Shown here: piece by piece, positions 1 to 10,400 of the stretch
Position numbering within the stretch: the first letter of the stretch is position 1
How the letters are laid out: every line of letters starts with the position of its first letter
Assembly: GCF_008642315.1 (NCBI RefSeq)
Contig: NZ_CP029192.1
Span: forward strand, 5,766,001 to 5,830,000
Source: Streptomyces venezuelae
Lineage (GTDB): Bacteria > Actinomycetota > Actinomycetes > Streptomycetales > Streptomycetaceae
Direction of reading: 5' to 3'
Length of the DNA: 64,000 bases
The notes under the pieces: model-generated
Database searches by the model: none
Told to the model about the DNA's origin: nothing
Seen by the model: the letters and a program-made list of their open reading frames with translations, nothing else
Made by a program: the position numbers and the translations under genes

Positions 1-213
1 GTCGATGACGCCGCAGCGCTCCGCCATCACCGCGAGGACGTCCTGCTCGTCCGTCCAGCGGTCGCCGAGCTCAAGACCGAGCCAGTAGTGGCGGTCGCCG
101 TTCGCGAGCTTCCTGTAGTGGCTGAGGTTGTTGTCGCGGGGTGTGGCCACGTCGCCCGCGATGCGGGTGCGGACGAGGTGATCGACGAGCGCGGCGCGGC
201 TGGGTATCGGCAT
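1..213 (-). CDS. conserved protein of unknown function, N-terminal part only
   Basis: Only the first 71 codons are in the window; the gene continues beyond position 1 on the minus strand. The fragment begins MPIPSRAALVDHL and contains charged stretches such as NNLSHYRKL and WLGLELGDRW, with no stop in frame. An in-frame ATG nine bases upstream (222) is an alternative start. I have a weak memory of actinobacterial proteins with this N-terminus annotated as phosphatases, but no catalytic motif is visible here, so no function is assigned. It lies downstream of, and points the same way as, the PucR-type regulator gene, separated by a gap that carries a Streptomyces intergenic repeat. Confidence 0.6.
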   Translation of the reverse strand, partial: MPIPSRAALVDHLVRTRIAGDVATPRDNNLSHYRKLANGDRHYWLGLELGDRWTDEQDVLAVMAERCGVID

Positions 214-314
214 GTCTCCCATTCTGCGGGACGAGTGCGGGACGAGTGCTCTGCGCAGGGGGGCGGGTTTGCTCAGCCTGCGGCTGCGGCTGCGGTGCGG
301 GTCTGTGGGGGCTG

Positions 315-337
315 GTCGCGCAGTTCCCCGCGCTCCT
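315..337. repeat. GC-rich dispersed intergenic repeat, copy 1
   Basis: The stretch GTCGCGCAGTTCCCCGCGC followed by TCCT matches almost exactly a second copy at 7299-7321. It lies in the gap between the PucR gene and the partial gene at the left edge. Elements with this core are common in Streptomyces intergenic regions. This copy lacks the strong hairpin seen next to copy 2. Confidence 0.6.
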
Positions 338-353
338 TTGTCCGTACCTGCTC

Positions 354-1853
354 CTAGGTGGTCGTCCGGGTGAGGGCGAACCAGAGTTCCATGCGGATGT
401 CCGGGTCGTTCAGGTCGGAACCCAGGAGGGACTCGCAGCGGGTGATGCGTTGGCGGACCGTGTTGCGGTGGATTCCCAGGGCCACCGCCGTGCGGTCCCA
501 ACTGCCGTGCAGGGAGAGCCAGGTGCGCAGGGTCGACGTAAGGGCCTCGTTGTCCGTCAGCGGGGCGAGCAGCACGCGCGCGTGGGCGTCGGCCTCCTCG
601 GGGGCCATCAGGGCGGCGAGGCCGTTCGCGTGGTGGCGGACGAGGGGGGCTCGCGTGGCCTCCGCGCGGCGCAACGCGCGGGCCGCCTGCGCGTCGGCGG
701 CGGACAGGCCGGTGGCCGTGGCGGGTGCGGAGACGCCGAGGACCCAGCCGTCGGTGACGGCGGGTTCGCGGTCGGCGGGGACCAGGAGGCGTACCGCGCC
801 CTCGACGGAGTCGGCGGCGTCCGGCGGGTCCACCAGGGCGGTGCCGAGCGCCGCGGCGAGCGCGGCGGCCGCCAGTGGAGTGTGGCCCGCGACGAGGCCG
901 ACGCCCACGCGCGCGTGCACCACATGCCAGTGCCCGGCACCCAGCAGCGGCGCCACCTCCGCCGGGGCCGCGCCGACGAGCAGCCGCACGAGGGCCGCCG
1001 AGCGTGCCGCCTCGGAGGTGCTCTGGTGCTCCCCGGTGAGCAGCGAGAGCAGCACCACCGCGGCCCCCGCGATGGTGTGGTCCCCGGGCTCGCGGCGTTC
1101 GGTGGCGGTGGCGAGCACGAAGCCGCGGCCGCCGCCGAGCGCGTACGCCGCGAGGTGGACGTCCCCGGCCGTGTCGGCGGCGGACGCGGGCGTCCCGGGC
1201 TCGCCGCGCCCCACGACACCGGTCAGTCCCCGCAGCGCGTCCCGTGCCGTCTCCCGCGTGCGGCCCGCCGACTGCAGCTCGGTGCCGTCAGGGCCGTAGA
1301 GGACGGCGGTGCCGCCGAGGCGGGACGCCAGCTGACGCAGGACCGCCGGGACCGGGTCCGTCCTCGCCGCCGCCGTGGCGAGGCCCTGCTGCGCCTCCGT
1401 GACCCGGCGCAGCTCCGCGTGCCGCGCCTCCGCCATCAGCCGCCACACCGCGCGGGCGACTCCGCTGAACGTGGTCCGCCGCGGGACCTCGACGAGCGGC
1501 AGCCCGTGCCGGTCGCACGCCTCGGCCAGGGCGCGCGGCACCGTGTCGTGCACGGGCGCCACGCCGAAGCCGAGGGCCGCGCCGCCCGCGGCGACGATGC
1601 GGGAGACATACGCGTCGAGGTAGTCGCCGGCCGCGTCCGACGGGTCCGTGATGTGCACGCCCGCCGTGAGGAGCAGCTCGCCGCCGAGGAGGTACGGGTA
1701 GGGGTCCGCCATCTCCGAGGTGTGCACCCACTGCACGGCCGTGCCCGCCGCCCGCGCGTCGGGCCCGGCGAGCTGCCGCAGGCCCAGGTCCTCGCGGGCG
1801 AGCAGCGCGGCGAGCGGCACGGGCGGTGTGGGGGGTGCCGTGGGGTCGGCCAT
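354..1853 (-). CDS. PucR-family transcriptional regulator
   Basis: This 499-residue protein has the two-part PucR architecture. The N-terminal PucR domain (about residues 10-130) includes WVHTSEMADPYPYLLGGELLLTAG. The C-terminal helix-turn-helix, in the last 60 residues, includes HGSWDRTAVALGIHRNTVRQRI. The ATG at 1853 (MADPTAPP) was chosen because PucR homology begins a few residues later; the upstream extension looks like translated promoter. PucR proteins usually activate purine or other nitrogen catabolism when their ligand is present. The gene is divergent from the symporter-ureohydrolase-TPP cassette, and the 179-base gap holds imperfect inverted repeats (GGAAAG at 1880, CTTTCC at 1912). 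It most likely controls that cassette. The ligand is unknown. Confidence 0.9.
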   Translation of the reverse strand: MADPTAPPTPPVPLAALLAREDLGLRQLAGPDARAAGTAVQWVHTSEMADPYPYLLGGELLLTAGVHITDPSDAAGDYLDAYVSRIVAAGGAALGFGVAPVHDTVPRALAEACDRHGLPLVEVPRRTTFSGVARAVWRLMAEARHAELRRVTEAQQGLATAAARTDPVPAVLRQLASRLGGTAVLYGPDGTELQSAGRTRETARDALRGLTGVVGRGEPGTPASAADTAGDVHLAAYALGGGRGFVLATATERREPGDHTIAGAAVVLLSLLTGEHQSTSEAARSAALVRLLVGAAPAEVAPLLGAGHWHVVHARVGVGLVAGHTPLAAAALAAALGTALVDPPDAADSVEGAVRLLVPADREPAVTDGWVLGVSAPATATGLSAADAQAARALRRAEATRAPLVRHHANGLAALMAPEEADAHARVLLAPLTDNEALTSTLRTWLSLHGSWDRTAVALGIHRNTVRQRITRCESLLGSDLNDPDIRMELWFALTRTTT

Positions 1854-2032
1854 ATGGGCATTCCATCCGTACAGGGCGCGGAAAGTAGAGGAAACGTACA
1901 CTTCAGCGTTGCTTTCCGGCCACCTAAGGTCGTGCCGACCGGAGGCCGTGGGTACGGGCGGATGTCCCCGCGGCCGGTCCTCACTCCCATCTGCACGACA
2001 CGCCACCGAGGTGCGCGAAGGAGGCCCCCCAA

Positions 2033-3511
2033 ATGGCCGTCGACTACACAGTGATCGTCGTCTATCTCGCAGGGATGCTGGCCATGGGCTGGTGGGGCAT
2101 GCGCCGCGCCAAGTCCAAAGCCGAGTTCCTGGTCGCCGGGCGTCGCCTCGGGCCGTGGATGTACTCCGGGACCATGGCCGCGATCGTCCTCGGCGGTGCC
2201 TCCACCATCGGCGGCGTCGGCCTCGGCTACCAGTACGGGCTCTCCGGCGCCTGGATGGTGTTCACCATCGGCCTCGGTCTGCTCGCGCTGAGCGTGTTCT
2301 TCTCGGCCCGCATCGCGCGCCTGAAGGTCTACACCGTCTCCGAGATGCTCGACCTGCGCTACGGAGGGCGCGCGGGCGTCATCTCCGGAGTGGTCATGTG
2401 GGCGTACACGCTGATGCTCGCGGTCACCTCGACCATCGCGTACGCCACGATCTTCGACGTCCTCTTCGACCTGAACCGCACCGTGGCGATCATCATCGGC
2501 GGCGCGATCGTCGTCGCGTACTCCACGCTCGGCGGCATGTGGTCGATCACGCTCACCGACATGGTGCAGTTCGTGGTGAAGACCATCGGCGTGCTGCTGC
2601 TCCTGCTGCCCATCGCCGTCGTCAAGGCGGGCGGGTTCGGTGAGATGAAGGCCAAGCTGCCCACCGAGTACTTCGACCCGCTCGGCGTCGGCGGCGAGAC
2701 GATCTTCACGTACGTGCTGATCTACACGTTCGGCATGCTCATCGGTCAGGACATCTGGCAGCGCGTCTTCACCGCCCGCAGCGACAAGGTCGCCCGCTAC
2801 GGAGGCACCGTCGCCGGCACGTACTGCCTCGTGTACGCCATCGCGGGCGCCGTCATCGGCACCGCCGCCAAGGCCATGTACCCGAAGCTGCCGAGCGCCG
2901 ACGCGGCCTTCGCCACCATCGTCAAGGACGAGCTGCCCATGGGCGTGCGCGGCCTCGTCCTCGCCGCGGCGCTCGCCGCCGTGATGTCGACGTCCTCCGG
3001 CGCCCTCATCGCCTGCGCCACCGTCGCCAACAACGACATCTGGTCGCGGCTGCGCGGCGCGGTGGGGAAGCCGGCCGGCGAGGAGCACGACGAGGTCAAG
3101 GGCAACCGCGCCTTCATCCTCGTCATGGGCGTCGCCGTCATCGTCATCGCCATCGCGCTCAACGACGTCGTCGAGGCGCTGACCGTCGCGTACAACCTGC
3201 TCGTCGGCGGCCTCCTCGTGCCGATCCTCGGCGGACTGCTCTGGCGGCGCGGGACGGCGCCGGGCGCGCTCGCGGCGGTCGTCGCGGGCGGCCTGTCCGT
3301 GATCGGCCTGATGTGGTGGTACGGGATCCTCGCCAACGAGCCCGTCTACTACGGCCTGTTGACCTCCCTCGCCGTGTACGTCGTCGTCTCCCTCGCCACG
3401 AGGCCGACCGACGCCCGGGTCCTCGCGGCCTGGCGGGAGCGGCTCGCCGGACGCGGCGCCGGGCCCGGGGCGGAGCAGCCCGTGGCGGAACCGGCCCCCA
3501 CACCTCAGTAG
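2033..3511 (+). CDS. sodium:solute symporter (SSS family)
   Basis: This 492-residue integral membrane protein has about 13 hydrophobic segments and SSS-family features: an N-terminal segment MAVDYTVIVVYLAGMLAMGWWG, a loop KSKAEFLVAGRRLG, and the conserved region around FLVAGR and GGASTIGGVGLGY. It should import a small organic substrate together with Na+. The ATG is preceded by a good ribosome site (GGAGG, seven to eight bases upstream). It is the first gene of a co-directional set with an agmatinase-family enzyme and a TPP enzyme and is divergent from a PucR regulator. The substrate is therefore inferred to be a guanidino or ureido compound, not shown directly. Confidence 0.88.
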   Translation: MAVDYTVIVVYLAGMLAMGWWGMRRAKSKAEFLVAGRRLGPWMYSGTMAAIVLGGASTIGGVGLGYQYGLSGAWMVFTIGLGLLALSVFFSARIARLKVYTVSEMLDLRYGGRAGVISGVVMWAYTLMLAVTSTIAYATIFDVLFDLNRTVAIIIGGAIVVAYSTLGGMWSITLTDMVQFVVKTIGVLLLLLPIAVVKAGGFGEMKAKLPTEYFDPLGVGGETIFTYVLIYTFGMLIGQDIWQRVFTARSDKVARYGGTVAGTYCLVYAIAGAVIGTAAKAMYPKLPSADAAFATIVKDELPMGVRGLVLAAALAAVMSTSSGALIACATVANNDIWSRLRGAVGKPAGEEHDEVKGNRAFILVMGVAVIVIAIALNDVVEALTVAYNLLVGGLLVPILGGLLWRRGTAPGALAAVVAGGLSVIGLMWWYGILANEPVYYGLLTSLAVYVVVSLATRPTDARVLAAWRERLAGRGAGPGAEQPVAEPAPTPQ

Positions 3512-3562
3512 AGTCAGAAAGCGCCCACAAAGCGCATCGAAGCGTAAGAAGGAAGGCATTCC

Positions 3563-4546
3563 ATGAGCAGCAACGAGACGCCGCGCGGCCCCGTCGACTC
3601 CTCCCGCATCCCGCGGTATGCGGGCCCGGCGACGTACGCCCGGCTGCCCCGCCTCGACGAGGTCGGCGGCAGGACCGACATCGCGGTGGTCGGCGTGCCG
3701 TTCGACACCGGCGTCTCGTACCGGCCCGGCGCCCGCTTCGGCGGCAACGCGATCCGCGAGGCCTCCCGCCTGCTGCGCCCCTACAACCCGGCGCAGGACG
3801 CCTCGCCGTTCGCCCTCGCGCAGGTCGCCGACGCCGGCGACATAGCGGCCAACCCGTTCAACATCAACGAGGCCGTGGAGACCATCGAGGCCGCCGCCGA
3901 CGACCTCCTCGGCTCCGGCGCCCGCATGATGACTCTCGGCGGCGACCACACCATCGCGCTGCCGCTGCTCCGCTCGGTCGCCAAGAAGCACGGTCCCGTC
4001 GCGCTGCTCCACTTCGACGCGCACCTGGACACCTGGGACACGTACTTCGGTGCCGAGTACACGCACGGCACGCCGTTCCGCCGCGCCGTCGAGGAGGGCA
4101 TCCTCGACACCGAGGCGCTCTCCCACGTCGGCACGCGCGGCCCGCTGTACGGCAAGAAGGACCTCACCGACGACGAGAAGATGGGCTTCGGCATCGTCAC
4201 CTCGGCGGACATCTACCGCCGCGGCGCCGACGAGGTCGCCGACCAGCTCCGCCAGCGCATCGGCGACCGCCCCCTCTACATCTCCATCGACATCGACTGC
4301 CTCGACCCGGCCCACGCGCCCGGCACCGGCACCCCCGAGGCCGGCGGCATGACCTCCCGCGAGCTCCTGGAGATCCTGCGCGGCCTCGCCTCCTGCAACC
4401 TCGTCTCCGCCGACGTCGTCGAGGTCGCCCCGGCCTACGACCACGCGGAGATCACGGCCGTCGCCGCCTCCCACACGGCGTACGAACTGACGACGATCAT
4501 GAGCAGGCAGATCGCGGAGGCCCGCGGGACGGTGAGCGAGCGGTGA
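3563..4546 (+). CDS. agmatinase/ureohydrolase family enzyme
   Basis: This 327-residue enzyme carries the complete binuclear Mn site of the ureohydrolase (arginase/agmatinase) superfamily. It has GGDHT with H129, DAHLD with D152, H154 and D156, and SIDIDCLD with D243 and D245, followed by the typical [11 protein letters not shown]. Such enzymes hydrolyse a guanidino group to urea and an amine. Agmatinase, guanidinobutyrase and guanidinopropionase cannot be told apart from motifs alone. It starts 51 bases after the symporter stop and its stop overlaps the next start by four bases (GTGA), so it is translationally coupled to the TPP enzyme. This points to a shared pathway after uptake by the symporter. 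Confidence 0.9.
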   Translation: MSSNETPRGPVDSSRIPRYAGPATYARLPRLDEVGGRTDIAVVGVPFDTGVSYRPGARFGGNAIREASRLLRPYNPAQDASPFALAQVADAGDIAANPFNINEAVETIEAAADDLLGSGARMMTLGGDHTIALPLLRSVAKKHGPVALLHFDAHLDTWDTYFGAEYTHGTPFRRAVEEGILDTEALSHVGTRGPLYGKKDLTDDEKMGFGIVTSADIYRRGADEVADQLRQRIGDRPLYISIDIDCLDPAHAPGTGTPEAGGMTSRELLEILRGLASCNLVSADVVEVAPAYDHAEITAVAASHTAYELTTIMSRQIAEARGTVSER

Positions 4547-6231
4547 GCCACGACCACGACATCGTCCTGCGCCCCACCGCCGCACAGACCGAGGCCGCTC
4601 TGAACCCGCCCGCCGGGCGCAACGGCGGCGACCTCGTCATGGAGACCCTCGCCGGACTCGGCGCGACCACCGTCTTCGGCCTGCCCGGCCAGCACGCGCT
4701 CGGCATGTTCGACGCGCTGCGGCGCTCCTCGCTCTCGTACGTCGGATTCCGCGTCGAGAACAACACGGGCTTCGCGGCGGACGCGTACGGCCGCATCACC
4801 GGCGAGGTCGCCCCGCTGCTCCTCTCCACCGGGCCCGGCGCGCTCACCTCGCTCGCCGCGCTCCAGGAGGCGGCCGCGGGCTCCTCGCCGGTCCTCGCCA
4901 TCGGCAGCCAGGTCCCGGTCGCCGGGCTCGGCGGCGGCCGCCACGGCTACCTGCACGAACTCCGCGACCAGCAGGCCTCGTTCAGGGACGTCGTGAAGTC
5001 CGTGCACACCGTCCGCACGGCCTCGCAGATCCCGTCCGCCGTCGCCGCCGCCTGGGAGTCCGCGCTCACCGCGCCGCACGGCCCGGTGTGGGTGGAGATC
5101 CCGCAGGACGTGCTGCTCGCCGAGACGACGCTGCCCGTCGTCACCGCGATGGACGCGACGCCCGAGGAGGTCGTGCCGCGCCCCGAGCTGACCGCGGTCG
5201 CCGCCGACCTGCTCCTCCGTGCCGAGCGCCCCGCGATCATCGCGGGCGGCGGCGTCGTGCGCTCGGACGCCTCCGGCAAGCTCCGCGCGCTCGCCGAGCT
5301 CGTGAACGCCCCCGTCGTCACGACCTTCGGCGGCAAGGGCGCCTTCCCCTGGGAGCACCCGCTCTCGCTCCAGTCCTGGCTTGAGGACCGCCACACCACG
5401 GACTTCCTGGAGGACGCGGACGTCCTGCTCGTCGTCGGCTCCGGCCTCGGCGAGCTCTCCTCGAACTACCACACGTTCGCGCCCCGCGGCCGGGTGATCC
5501 AGATCGAGGCGGACGCCGGGAAGCTGGAGTCCAACCACCCCGCGCTCGGCATCCACGCGGACGCGCGGACCGCGCTCTCGGCGCTTCTGGAGACCATCGA
5601 GGAGCCCAGGGAGGACCCCGAGGCCCCGGAGCGGGTGTCCGCCGTCCTCGCGAAGGTCCGCGAGCGCATCGACGCCCAGGACCTCACCCTGGAACAGCGG
5701 ATCCTCGCCGCCGTCCGCGAGGCCCTGCCGGACGCGTCACCGTCCTTCTGGGACATGACGATCCTCGCGTACTGGGCGTGGTCCGCGTTCGACGCGCGGC
5801 GCCCCAACACGATGCACTCGGCGCAGGGCGCGGGCGGCCTCGGCTACGGCTTCCCCGCCGCCCTCGGCGCGGCGGTCGCGGACCCCTCCCAGCCGGTGCT
5901 CGCCGTATCGGGTGACGGCGGCGCGATGTACTCGATCGCGGAGCTGGCGACGGCGCGGCAGTACGGGCTCAACGTGACCTGGCTGATCGTCGACGACGGC
6001 GGCTACGGCATCCTGCGCGAGTACATGTCCGAGGCCTTCGGCGAGGCGACGGCCACGGAGCTCGCGCGGCCGGACTTCGTGAAGCTCGCGGAGTCCTTCG
6101 GCGTGCCGGGCGTGCGGTCCTCCCCGGAGACGCTCCGGGACGACCTCGCGAAGGCGCTGGCCGAGCCGGGTCCTTCGGTCGTGGTGCTTCCTGCGCTGCT
6201 GCGGATGTTCGCTCCGACACATCTCGACTGA
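4543..6231 (+). CDS. thiamine-diphosphate-dependent enzyme, acetolactate-synthase-like
   Basis: This 562-residue protein has the three domains of the acetolactate synthase/benzoylformate decarboxylase superfamily. The Pyr domain carries the catalytic glutamate E72 in [16 protein letters not shown]; next come a middle domain and a PP domain starting near [16 protein letters not shown]. The cofactor motif GDGG is present, but the usual Asn-Asn at its end is replaced by Asp-Asp (VDDGGYGIL). The frame is open far upstream, but the GTG overlapping the ureohydrolase stop (GTGA) gives the correct domain start. It is probably a 2-oxo acid decarboxylase or carboligase acting on the ureohydrolase product or a related metabolite. 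Biosynthetic acetolactate synthase is less likely because no regulatory subunit gene is present. Confidence 0.82.
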   Translation: MSHDHDIVLRPTAAQTEAALNPPAGRNGGDLVMETLAGLGATTVFGLPGQHALGMFDALRRSSLSYVGFRVENNTGFAADAYGRITGEVAPLLLSTGPGALTSLAALQEAAAGSSPVLAIGSQVPVAGLGGGRHGYLHELRDQQASFRDVVKSVHTVRTASQIPSAVAAAWESALTAPHGPVWVEIPQDVLLAETTLPVVTAMDATPEEVVPRPELTAVAADLLLRAERPAIIAGGGVVRSDASGKLRALAELVNAPVVTTFGGKGAFPWEHPLSLQSWLEDRHTTDFLEDADVLLVVGSGLGELSSNYHTFAPRGRVIQIEADAGKLESNHPALGIHADARTALSALLETIEEPREDPEAPERVSAVLAKVRERIDAQDLTLEQRILAAVREALPDASPSFWDMTILAYWAWSAFDARRPNTMHSAQGAGGLGYGFPAALGAAVADPSQPVLAVSGDGGAMYSIAELATARQYGLNVTWLIVDDGGYGILREYMSEAFGEATATELARPDFVKLAESFGVPGVRSSPETLRDDLAKALAEPGPSVVVLPALLRMFAPTHLD

Positions 6232-6331
6232 TCGGCCCGGTTTCGTACAACCATTCACCCGTACCGGTGAGTCATGCGGGGTGAGTGCGCCGGGGGCGCA
6301 CTCGTTTCGCACACAGGGGATGGGAAGCTCC

Positions 6332-7270
6332 ATGACTCACCGGACATCCGGTATATCCAGGCGTGCCCGCGTGCTCTCGGCGGGACTCGCCGCCGGGGTG
6401 CTCGTGCCGCTCGGCGCGGTCGCGACCGCCGCGCCCGCCGTCGCCGCGCCCGCGCCGCAGGTCACCTGCAGCTCCGCGCAGGCCGGCCTGGCCGCCAAGC
6501 TCAAGAAGGACATCACGGCGGCGCTCAAGAACCGCAAGGGCACGGTCGCCGTCGGCCTCTACGACCGCACCACGAAGACGACCTGCACCCTGCGCGGGTC
6601 CACCGCCTTCGACTCCGCGAGCGTCGTCAAGGCGACCGTCCTCGCGGCGCTCCTGTGGGACGCGAAGAAGACCGAGCGGAAGCTGACCGAGCGCGAGTCG
6701 GACCTCGCGTACGCCATGATCACCAAGTCGGACAACGACGCGACCAGCAAGCTCTGGCGGCAGCTCGGCACGGGGAAGATCAACGCGTTCCTCAAGGCCG
6801 CGAAGATGACGAAGACCGTGCCCGGATCCGGCGGCTACTGGGGCCTGACCCGCATCAACGCCACCGACGAGCAGAAGCTCCTCGCGCTGATCACCGCGAA
6901 GAACTCCGTCCTGAGCGACAACGCGCGCGCCTACATCCTCAAGCTGATGGGCAAGGTCGTCTCCTCCCAGCGCTGGGGCACCCCCGCGGGCACGCCGTCC
7001 GGCGTCTCCATCCACGTCAAGAACGGCTGGCTGCAGCGGTCGACCCACGGGTGGCGCGTGCACAGCATCGGCGCGTTCAAGGGCGGCGGCCACGACTACA
7101 CGATCTCCGTGCTCACGCACGGGAACAGCACGATGAACTATGGCGTCGCCACGATTCAGGGGGTGGCCAAGGCCATCCACAAGGATCTGGCGCCCAGGGC
7201 CTCGGCGGTCAGCACGTACGCCCCGACCACCACGCCGAAGGAAGCGTTCGTGGCTGTGCCCAGCAGCTGA
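6332..7270 (+). CDS. exported class A beta-lactamase-like serine hydrolase
   Basis: This 312-residue precursor starts with a Tat- or Sec-like signal peptide: an RR-containing n-region, then a hydrophobic stretch and the AVAAPAP region. The mature part has penicillin-recognising enzyme motifs: S97-V-V-K100 (SxxK), S133-D-N135 (SDN), and K230-N-G232 in the KTG position. The exact class A general base loop could not be placed. The ATG at 6332 was chosen for its upstream GGGAAG; in-frame starts at 6281 and 6320 also exist. It may bind or cleave peptidoglycan-like amides or be a weak beta-lactamase. It stands alone between the TPP gene and an ABC exporter. Confidence 0.78.
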   Translation: MTHRTSGISRRARVLSAGLAAGVLVPLGAVATAAPAVAAPAPQVTCSSAQAGLAAKLKKDITAALKNRKGTVAVGLYDRTTKTTCTLRGSTAFDSASVVKATVLAALLWDAKKTERKLTERESDLAYAMITKSDNDATSKLWRQLGTGKINAFLKAAKMTKTVPGSGGYWGLTRINATDEQKLLALITAKNSVLSDNARAYILKLMGKVVSSQRWGTPAGTPSGVSIHVKNGWLQRSTHGWRVHSIGAFKGGGHDYTISVLTHGNSTMNYGVATIQGVAKAIHKDLAPRASAVSTYAPTTTPKEAFVAVPSS

Positions 7271-7298
7271 GTCATTCGCTGCGGGCGCGTCGTGGCTT

Positions 7299-7331
7299 GT
7301 CGCGCAGTTCCCCGCGCCCCTTGGGGGCGCG
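7299..7331. terminator. repeat copy 2 with terminator-like hairpin
   Basis: This is the second copy of the intergenic repeat seen at 315-337 (shared core 7299-7321). It is extended by an 8-bp perfect hairpin: CGCGCCCC at 7313-7320, loop TTG, GGGGCGCG at 7324-7331, followed by GTTTGTT. It lies just after the serine hydrolase and before the ABC exporter, where a terminator would be expected. Confidence 0.5.
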
Positions 7332-7408
7332 GTTTGTTGCGGCGGGATGAAAACCGCTCGTCACGGTGTTGGTGCCTTCCGGCAGGACAGACGACCGGGA
7401 GGCACCGA

Positions 7409-10400
7409 GTGGCAGAGCAACGGGGATGGGCACGACGACTCACCGGGTACGCGTGGCGGTACCCCAAGGACGTCGTGCTCGCGCTCGGCTCCTCGCTCGG
7501 CGGCATGGCCGTCATGGCGCTCGTACCGCTGATCACCAAGGTGATCATCGATGACGTCATAGGCCAGGACGGGGAGGGTGGCACCCGCTCCATGGGGCCC
7601 TGGGCGGGCGCCCTCATCGGCGCCGCCCTCGTCGTGTACGTCCTCACCTACATCCGCCGCTACTACGGCGGCCGCCTCGCCCTCGACGTCCAGCACGACC
7701 TGCGGACCGAGATGTACGGGACGATCACGAAGCTCGACGGGCGGCGCCAGGACGAGCTGTCCACCGGGCAGGTCGTCGGCCGCGCCACCAGCGACCTCCA
7801 GCTCATCCAGGGCCTGCTCTTCATGTTGCCGATGACCATCGGCAACATCCTGCTCTTCGTGATCTCTCTCGTGATCATGGCGTGGCTCTCCCTGCCGCTC
7901 ACCCTCGTCGCCCTCGCCGTCGCCCCCGCCCTCTGGGTCATCGCCCGCCGCTCCCGCTCCCGGCTGCACCCCGCCACCTGGTACGCGCAGGCCCAGGCCG
8001 CCGCCGTCGCCGGAGTGGTCGACGGCGCCGTCAGCGGCGTACGCGTGGTGAAGGGCTTCGGGCAGGAGGAGCAGGAGACCGGGAAGCTCAGGGAAGTCGG
8101 GCGGAAGCTGTTCGCCGGGCGGCTGCGGACCATCCGCCTCAACTCCCGCTACACCCCCGCGCTCCAGGCCGTCCCCATGCTCGGCCAGGTCGCCATGCTC
8201 GCCGTCGGCGGCTGGCTCGCCGTCGAGGGCGACATCACCCTCGGCACCTTCGTCGCCTTCTCCACGTATCTCGCCCAGCTCGTCGGGCCCGTGCGCATGC
8301 TCGCCATGGTCCTCACCGTCGGCCAGCAGGCCCGCGCCGGCGTGGAGCGCGTCCTCGAGCTCATCGACACCGAGCCGAGCATGGCGGACGGCCGCAAGGA
8401 GCTGCCCGCCGACGCCCCGGCCACGGTCGAGTTCGACGACGTGAGCTTCGCGTACGAGGACGACCGCCCGGTCCTCGACGGGCTCTCCTTCGAGATCCGC
8501 CCCGGCGAGACCCTCGCCGTCGTCGGCTCCTCCGGCAGCGGCAAGTCGACCGTCTCGCTGCTCCTGCCGCGCTTCTACGACGTGACGCACGGCGCCGTCC
8601 TCATCGGCGGCCACGATGTGCGCGAGCTGACCCTCGACTCCCTGCGCTCCGCCATCGGGCTCGTCCCCGAGGACTCCTTCCTCTTCTCCGACACCGTCGG
8701 CGCCAACATCGCCTACGGCCACCCGGAGGCCACCCGCGAGCAGATCGAGACCGCCGCGCGCGCCGCCCAGGCCCACGGCTTCATATCCGAGCTGCCCGAG
8801 GGGTACGACACCAAGGTCGGCGAGCAGGGCCTCACCCTCTCCGGCGGTCAGCGCCAGCGCATCGCGCTCGCCCGCGCCATCCTCACCGACCCCCGCCTCC
8901 TCGTCCTCGACGACGCCACATCGGCCGTCGACGCGCGCGTGGAGCACGAGATCCACGAAGCCCTGCGGGGCGTGATGGCGGGGCGGACCACCCTGCTCAT
9001 CGCCCACCGCCGCTCCACCCTCGGCCTCGCCGACCGCATCGCCGTCCTCGACGAAGGACGCCTCGCCGACCTCGGCACGCACGCGGAACTGGAGGAGCGC
9101 TCCGCCCTCTACCGGCGGCTGCTCACCGACCCCGACGAGCTCGGCGGCGTCTCCCCGGGCCACGCCCTCCCCGCCGACCTTCCCGAGGACACCTCCGTAC
9201 GCGACGAGCTCGACGCCGAGTTCGACGCGGAGCGCGGCATCACGCCCGCCCTGTGGACCGGCGACCGGGACGCGAGAAGCGCCAAGGACCCCGCCCTCGC
9301 CGGGATGCCGTCCACGCCCGAGCTCCTCGCCCAGGTCGACGCGCTGCCCCCGGCCACCGACACCCCCGGCATCGACGAGGCGCGGGCCGTCACGCCCGAG
9401 GAGTCGTACGGACTGCGCAGGCTGCTCGCCGGATTCGGCGTGCCGCTGCTGTTCAGCCTGCTCCTCGTCGCCGTCGACGCGGGCATGGGGCTGCTGCTGC
9501 CCGTCCTGATCCGGCACGGCATCGACGAGGGCGTCTCCGACCTCGCGCTCGGCGCCGTCTGGACCGCGTCGGGGCTCGCGCTCGTCGCCGTCGTCGTGCA
9601 GTGGGCGGCGCAGACCGGCGAGACGCGCATGACCGGACGCACCGGCGAGCGGGTCCTGTACTCGCTCCGGCTCAAGATCTTCTCGCAGCTCCAGAGGCTC
9701 GGGCTCGACTACTACGAGCGGGAGCTCACCGGTCGCATCATGACTCGGATGACGACCGACGTAGACGCGTTGTCGACGTTCCTGCAGACCGGGCTCGTCA
9801 CCGCGTTCGTCTCCGTCGTCACCTTCTTCGGCATCATGGTCGCCCTGCTCGTCATCGACGTGGAGCTCGCCCTCGTCGTCTTCGCGACGCTGCCGCCGCT
9901 GATCGTCGGCACGTACTTCTTCCGCAAGTCCAGCGTGAAGGCGTACGAGCTGGCGCGCGAGCGCGTGTCCGTCGTCAACGCCGACCTCCAGGAGTCCGTC
10001 GCCGGGCTGCGCATCGTGCAGGCCTTCCGGCGCGAGCGCGCGGGCGCCGAGCGGTTCGCCGAGAACAGCGACAGCTACCGCCAGGCCCGTATCCGCGGCC
10101 AGTGGCTCATCTCCGTGTACTTCCCGTTCGTGCAGCTCCTGTCCTCCGTAGCCGTCGTCGCCGTGCTGATCGTCGGCGCGGGCCGGGTCGAGGCGGGCAC
10201 CCTGACGACCGGCGCGCTCGTCGCGTACCTCCTCTACATCGACCTGTTCTTCGCGCCCGTGCAGCAGCTCTCCCAGGTCTTCGACGGCTACCAGCAGGCG
10301 TCCGTCTCGCTCGGCCGCATCCAGGAACTGCTCCAGGAGCCCACGTCGACGAAGGCCGCCGACGAGCCCCTCGAGGTGCTCTCCCTGCGCGGCGAGATCG

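Noticed and set aside
141..2054. Long plus-strand open frame antisense to the PucR gene (637 codons)
   Set aside because: It is Arg/Gly-rich without any family resemblance. In GC-rich DNA the antisense of real genes stays open, and the minus-strand PucR domains are clear.
1436..4585. 1049-codon minus-strand frame across PucR, symporter and ureohydrolase
   Set aside because: It crosses three genes with clear domains on other frames and shows only low-complexity charged sequence.
3563..6231. Clavulanic-acid-type gene cluster
   Set aside because: A TPP enzyme and an amidinohydrolase are present, but beta-lactam synthetase, clavaminate synthase and further cluster genes are missing, and a catabolic symporter and PucR regulator are present instead.
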